From Nannocystis pusilla (GTDB lineage Bacteria > Myxococcota_A > Polyangia > Nannocystales > Nannocystaceae): DNA of 64,000 nucleotides. The notes under the pieces were generated by a model that saw only the letters and a program-made list of their open reading frames with translations, had not been told where the DNA came from and searched no databases. Positions within the stretch are counted from its first letter, which is position 1. Each line of letters opens with the position of its first letter. The stretch covers positions 600,501 to 664,500 of the forward strand of contig NZ_JAPNKE010000002.1 of the NCBI RefSeq assembly GCF_026626665.1, written 5' to 3'. Shown here one piece after another: positions 60,275 through 64,000 of the stretch. Both the position numbers and the translations under genes were made by a program.

Positions 60275-61921
60275 TCAGACGTCGCCGCGCTCGCCGGCGT
60301 CCACGGCCGCGGGGCGGGTGATGCCGCGCAGGACCGCGACGCCGGCGGCCGCGAGGGCGAGGTCGGACAGCGGGTCGCTGCGCGTCGTGTCGCAGCCGCA
60401 CCCGGCCGGCTCGCCCTCGGCGCCGCCGCTGTCGCTGTCGCCGGTCGCAGGCGATTCGCCGGTGCTGCCATTCGTGGTCGGGACGTCGCCGGTGGTCGGA
60501 TCGCCGGTGTCGCCCTCGGTGCCGCCGGCGCTGCCGGCCGAGGTGGTCGGCGCAGGACCGTCGCCGGTGGTGCCGTCGCCGGTGGTGTCATTGCCGGTGG
60601 TGCTGTCGCCGGTGGTGCCGTCGCTGTCGTCGCCGCTGGTGCCGGGCCGCTCGACCGCGGGAAACGGGCCGCGAACGGCGAGGGTGATGCCGTCGCCCTG
60701 GATGTTGACGAACAGGGTCTGGCCGTCGGGCGAGAAGCAGACGCCGGCGAATTCGCTGTCGCTGTGGGCGTTGCGCGCGAAGTCGTAGACCTCGCCGGTG
60801 GGAGCGAGGACGCGGACGAAGTTGTCGCCGTCGCCGTCCTCGGCCATGAACACCTCGCCCCACGGCGCGACGCAGATGTTGTCGGGCATGTCGAGCAGGT
60901 CCTTGTCGTCGGAGCGGGCCAGCAGCTCGAGCGTGGCGCCGCGTTCCCGATCGACGAGCTTGAAGATCTGGCCGCCCGCCGCCGGGCCGCCGCTGGTCGA
61001 ACAGACGTAGACGGCGCCCTCGAAGAACCAGATGCCCTCGCCGCGGATGAACAGCGCGGCGCCGCGGTCCTGGGCCTGCTCGCGCAGGCTGTCGTCGGCG
61101 GGATCGGGCTCGTCGATGTCGACCCATTCGCACTCGACGGTCTCGGATACGTCCATGAGGGTGGTGAGGAACGTGTCCTGATCGATGACCTTGAGCGCCT
61201 GCAGCTTGCCGGTGAACGGATCGGCCCTGTCGGCGGGTACGAAGCGGTAAAGACAGCTGTCGGCGCGGTCCTCGGTGAGATAGGCGACGAAGGTGTCGGG
61301 GTCGACGCAGGCGGCCTCGTGATTGCAACGACCGTAGCCGACGATCCGCTGCGGCATCTGGACGGTCTCGGCGTCGGTCCGGCACAGGAACACGTAGCCG
61401 TGGCCGTCGTCCGTGTTCTCCTCGCAGCTCAGCCAGCCCCACGGCGACAGGCCGCCGGCGCAGTTGCGGATCGTGCCGACCAGCACGAGGTTGCTGGCGA
61501 GGACCTCGAGGGTGGCGCCGTCGAGCACGGTGCGCGTGACGCCGCCGACCGCGTCGGGATCGTAGGCCTCGGGCGGCGGGTCCTGACCGGGGCCGTACGG
61601 GCTGTCGGCGGCCTCCGGGCTGAGCTCGTGGTTGCGCATGAGGACGATGGTGCCGTTCGGCCCGGCGAACGCTCCCATCGCGTCCGGGGCGCCCGGGACG
61701 CGATAGCCGTCGGTCATCGCGTCGCCGGTCTGGCTGACGATGGTGTACGAGAAGCCCGCGGGCAGGTCGAGCAGGCCCTCGGGGTCGGGGACGAGGGCGC
61801 CGTAATCGGCGCGTGCGGTGCGATGATAGGAGAACACCAGGGGCAGGGACGCGGCGGCGGCCATCGCCGCGCCGCCGCGCAGGAAGGTGCGACGATCGAG
61901 CATGGGGTTGTACGGACGCAT
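60275..61921 (-). CDS. PhoX/DUF839-type protein, Tat-exported, MYXO-CTERM-like tail
   Basis: 548 residues from ATG 61921 (AGGA 6 bases upstream; ATG 61930 is an alternative). A twin-arginine signal (Arg10-Arg11 in DRRTFLRGGAA) implies export of a folded, cofactor-bearing protein. The DUF839 beta-propeller (about 40-430) has LMRNHELSPEA, GGVTRTVLDGATLEVL, GWLSCEENTDDGHGY, NHEAACVDPDTF and FSPDGQTLFVNIQGDGI. PhoX relatives are calcium/iron-dependent alkaline phosphatases. A Thr/Gly/Asp-rich linker (about 435-515) leads to GCGCDTTRSDPLSDLALAAA and a short Arg tail, resembling the MYXO-CTERM surface-sorting signal. No frameshift. Confidence 0.87.
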   Translation of the reverse strand: MRPYNPMLDRRTFLRGGAAMAAAASLPLVFSYHRTARADYGALVPDPEGLLDLPAGFSYTIVSQTGDAMTDGYRVPGAPDAMGAFAGPNGTIVLMRNHELSPEAADSPYGPGQDPPPEAYDPDAVGGVTRTVLDGATLEVLASNLVLVGTIRNCAGGLSPWGWLSCEENTDDGHGYVFLCRTDAETVQMPQRIVGYGRCNHEAACVDPDTFVAYLTEDRADSCLYRFVPADRADPFTGKLQALKVIDQDTFLTTLMDVSETVECEWVDIDEPDPADDSLREQAQDRGAALFIRGEGIWFFEGAVYVCSTSGGPAAGGQIFKLVDRERGATLELLARSDDKDLLDMPDNICVAPWGEVFMAEDGDGDNFVRVLAPTGEVYDFARNAHSDSEFAGVCFSPDGQTLFVNIQGDGITLAVRGPFPAVERPGTSGDDSDGTTGDSTTGNDTTGDGTTGDGPAPTTSAGSAGGTEGDTGDPTTGDVPTTNGSTGESPATGDSDSGGAEGEPAGCGCDTTRSDPLSDLALAAAGVAVLRGITRPAAVDAGERGDV

Positions 61922-61984
61922 GGCGCGCATCCTGGTGAAAGCGCCGAGTGCTGACAAACGACGTCTCGGCCGATGATTCGGCGC

Positions 61985-62022
61985 GAATGTCACGACCCCA
62001 CGGTGAATGTCACGAGTCCACC
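61985..62022. promoter_or_regulatory. Two 18-bp direct repeats, 20 bases apart, in a divergent promoter region
   Basis: GAATGTCACGACCCCAC (from 61985) and GAATGTCACGAGTCCAC (from 62005) are exactly 20 bases (two helical turns) apart, between the PhoX-like gene and the kinase gene. This arrangement is typical of sites for two side-by-side regulator dimers. The regulator is unknown. Confidence 0.45.
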
Positions 62023-62174
62023 GCGCGCGGGCGCGCGTGACCCGGCCGTGACGCGCGCGCGGGAGCAGTCCATTTCCCGGGATAGAGACGGGGGCGCTCG
62101 CGCCCCGATCGAAGGCGCGCTGCGGGCTGACGGCCCCGAGCGGCCCGGGGTTCTGTGTTACCCTGGACCCGCAG

Positions 62175-63206
<1,032 letters not shown>

Positions 63207-63213
63207 TTCGGGA

Positions 63214-63231
63214 CATGTCCCGAGGGACATG
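63214..63231. terminator. Bidirectional hairpin, duplicated at 63337-63354
   Basis: CATGTCC-CGAG-GGACATG, a 7-bp stem 8 bases past the kinase stop. The second copy at 63337-63354 lies just past the stop of the metallophosphoesterase gene on the other strand. Confidence 0.55.
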
Positions 63232-63359
63232 CCCATTCAGGCGACGTCGAGGTCCCGCTGCAGGACCGGCCGGCGCTGGCCGCCGCGCTGGTGACGGCGC
63301 CGGTGATCGCGCTGATCTGGCGGATGTGATTCAGGACATGTCCCGAGGGACATGCCGAT

Positions 63360-64000
63360 TCAGGCGACGTCGAGCACCCGCTGCAGGACCGGCCGGCGGT
63401 ACTCGGCGCCGCCGGTGAGCACGGTCAGGTTGGCGAGGATCTGCGCCTCGCCGGCGCCGTGGGTGTGACCGCAGAGGACGGTGAGCCGGCGGTCGGGCCA
63501 GGCCTCGGCGGCCTCGCGCAGGGCGTCGCCGACGGCCGCGCAGGTGAAGTAGGGCTGCCAGTCGGCGTCGGAGTGGCGGCCCTCGTGCCAGCAGGCCGCG
63601 GCGAACGGCGGCACGTGGGTGACGACGACGACCTCGGCGAACTCGCGCAGGGCGTCGCGCAGGAGCGGGCGCAGGGCGGCCGCCTCGGCGTCGCCGCGAG
63701 ACCGCAGCTCGGCGTGCAGGTGGCTGCGGCTGGTGCCGCGGAACCGCCGCGGGTCGGCGCGCGCGACCGGGTCGATGGTGCCGGCCAGCTCCTCGATGTG
63801 GAAGAAGTCGTTGAGCACGACGGGCGTGCTGTCGGGCTCGCCGTTCCGCGCGTCGGCCCAGCCGTCGCAGCCGATCAGACCTGTCCGATCGGTCAGACGC
63901 ACGACGCCGGCCGCGGGCAGCCACGAGAGCCGCGGCCGCCGGGCCCCGAGGTCGAGCACGGCCGCGCGCACGGCCGCGACCGAGCTGCCGTAGTAGTCGT
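63360..64000 (-). CDS. Calcineurin-like metallophosphoesterase, partial (5' end outside window)
   Basis: At least 213 residues; the frame stays open to the right edge, where it reads DYYGSSVAAVRAAVLDLG, likely just after a GNHD metal-binding motif. Later metal ligands are visible: VVVVTHVPPF and TVLCGHTHGAG, the two His-containing blocks of the calcineurin-like fold. It therefore hydrolyses phosphoesters with a two-metal centre; the substrate is unknown. The last residues (RRPVLQRVLDVA) are encoded in copy 2 of the 123-bp duplication. A decayed second copy of this end lies in copy 1. Confidence 0.85.
   Translation of the reverse strand, partial: DYYGSSVAAVRAAVLDLGARRPRLSWLPAAGVVRLTDRTGLIGCDGWADARNGEPDSTPVVLNDFFHIEELAGTIDPVARADPRRFRGTSRSHLHAELRSRGDAEAAALRPLLRDALREFAEVVVVTHVPPFAAACWHEGRHSDADWQPYFTCAAVGDALREAAEAWPDRRLTVLCGHTHGAGEAQILANLTVLTGGAEYRRPVLQRVLDVA

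Overview
The window looks like a chromosomal segment of a myxobacterium, most likely of the Nannocystis/Plesiocystis group (Nannocystineae, Myxococcota). I infer this from several traits. GC is very high throughout, and GTG/TTG starts are common. Many lipoproteins carry Thr/Ser/Gly-rich linkers. There are long DUF4215 cysteine-repeat lipoproteins, an ADYC-motif lipoprotein, a MYXO-CTERM-like tail and Ser/Thr kinases with TPR-type tails. No rRNA, tRNA, CRISPR array, IS element or plasmid/phage replication gene was recognised.

Layout. Bases 1-12460 (+) are one operon-like run. It holds a partial tail-like protein, then three tandem ~1170-aa paralogues (DUF6519-type N-terminus plus right-handed beta-helix) with a 96-aa coiled-coil protein between copies 2 and 3. 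I read this as the accessory edge of a phage-tail-like or extracellular contractile injection system lying mostly left of the window. An S9 peptidase follows (12606-14699). Bases 15062-22093 (-) are three tandem DUF4215 lipoproteins with a shared C-terminal domain, beside a truncated VOC gene. Bases 22688-24172 (-) hold a broken gene and a 24-aa cysteine-repeat protein. After a 1.25-kb gene-poor stretch come a di-haem cytochrome c peroxidase, LigD (ligase-polymerase), a serine hydrolase, a beta-helix lipoprotein, an Imm-5-like protein, an IgGFc-binding-like lipoprotein, a GST, a small secreted protein and alanine dehydrogenase (to 38566).

From 39004 on the content is mostly signalling and envelope: a GAF histidine kinase, a UspA protein opposite a Kir-type potassium channel, a kinase-TPR protein / ADYC lipoprotein / ECF sigma / VWD-type protein island (42402-50545), and a FIST-STAS pair. 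Then come a DUF305 lipoprotein, a Nudix-MerR(TipAS) pair, an unknown protein, a short secreted protein, a small peptide gene with HlyD, and a lipase. The right end holds a PhoX-type protein divergent from a Ser/Thr kinase, and a partial metallophosphoesterase.

Quality. About 15 reading-frame breaks occur inside otherwise well-conserved genes. Nearly all lie in G/C homopolymers or CG-dinucleotide runs. They look more like uncorrected indels than real mutations, so most broken genes are annotated as single CDSs with the break position given. Residue numbers downstream of a break are approximate.
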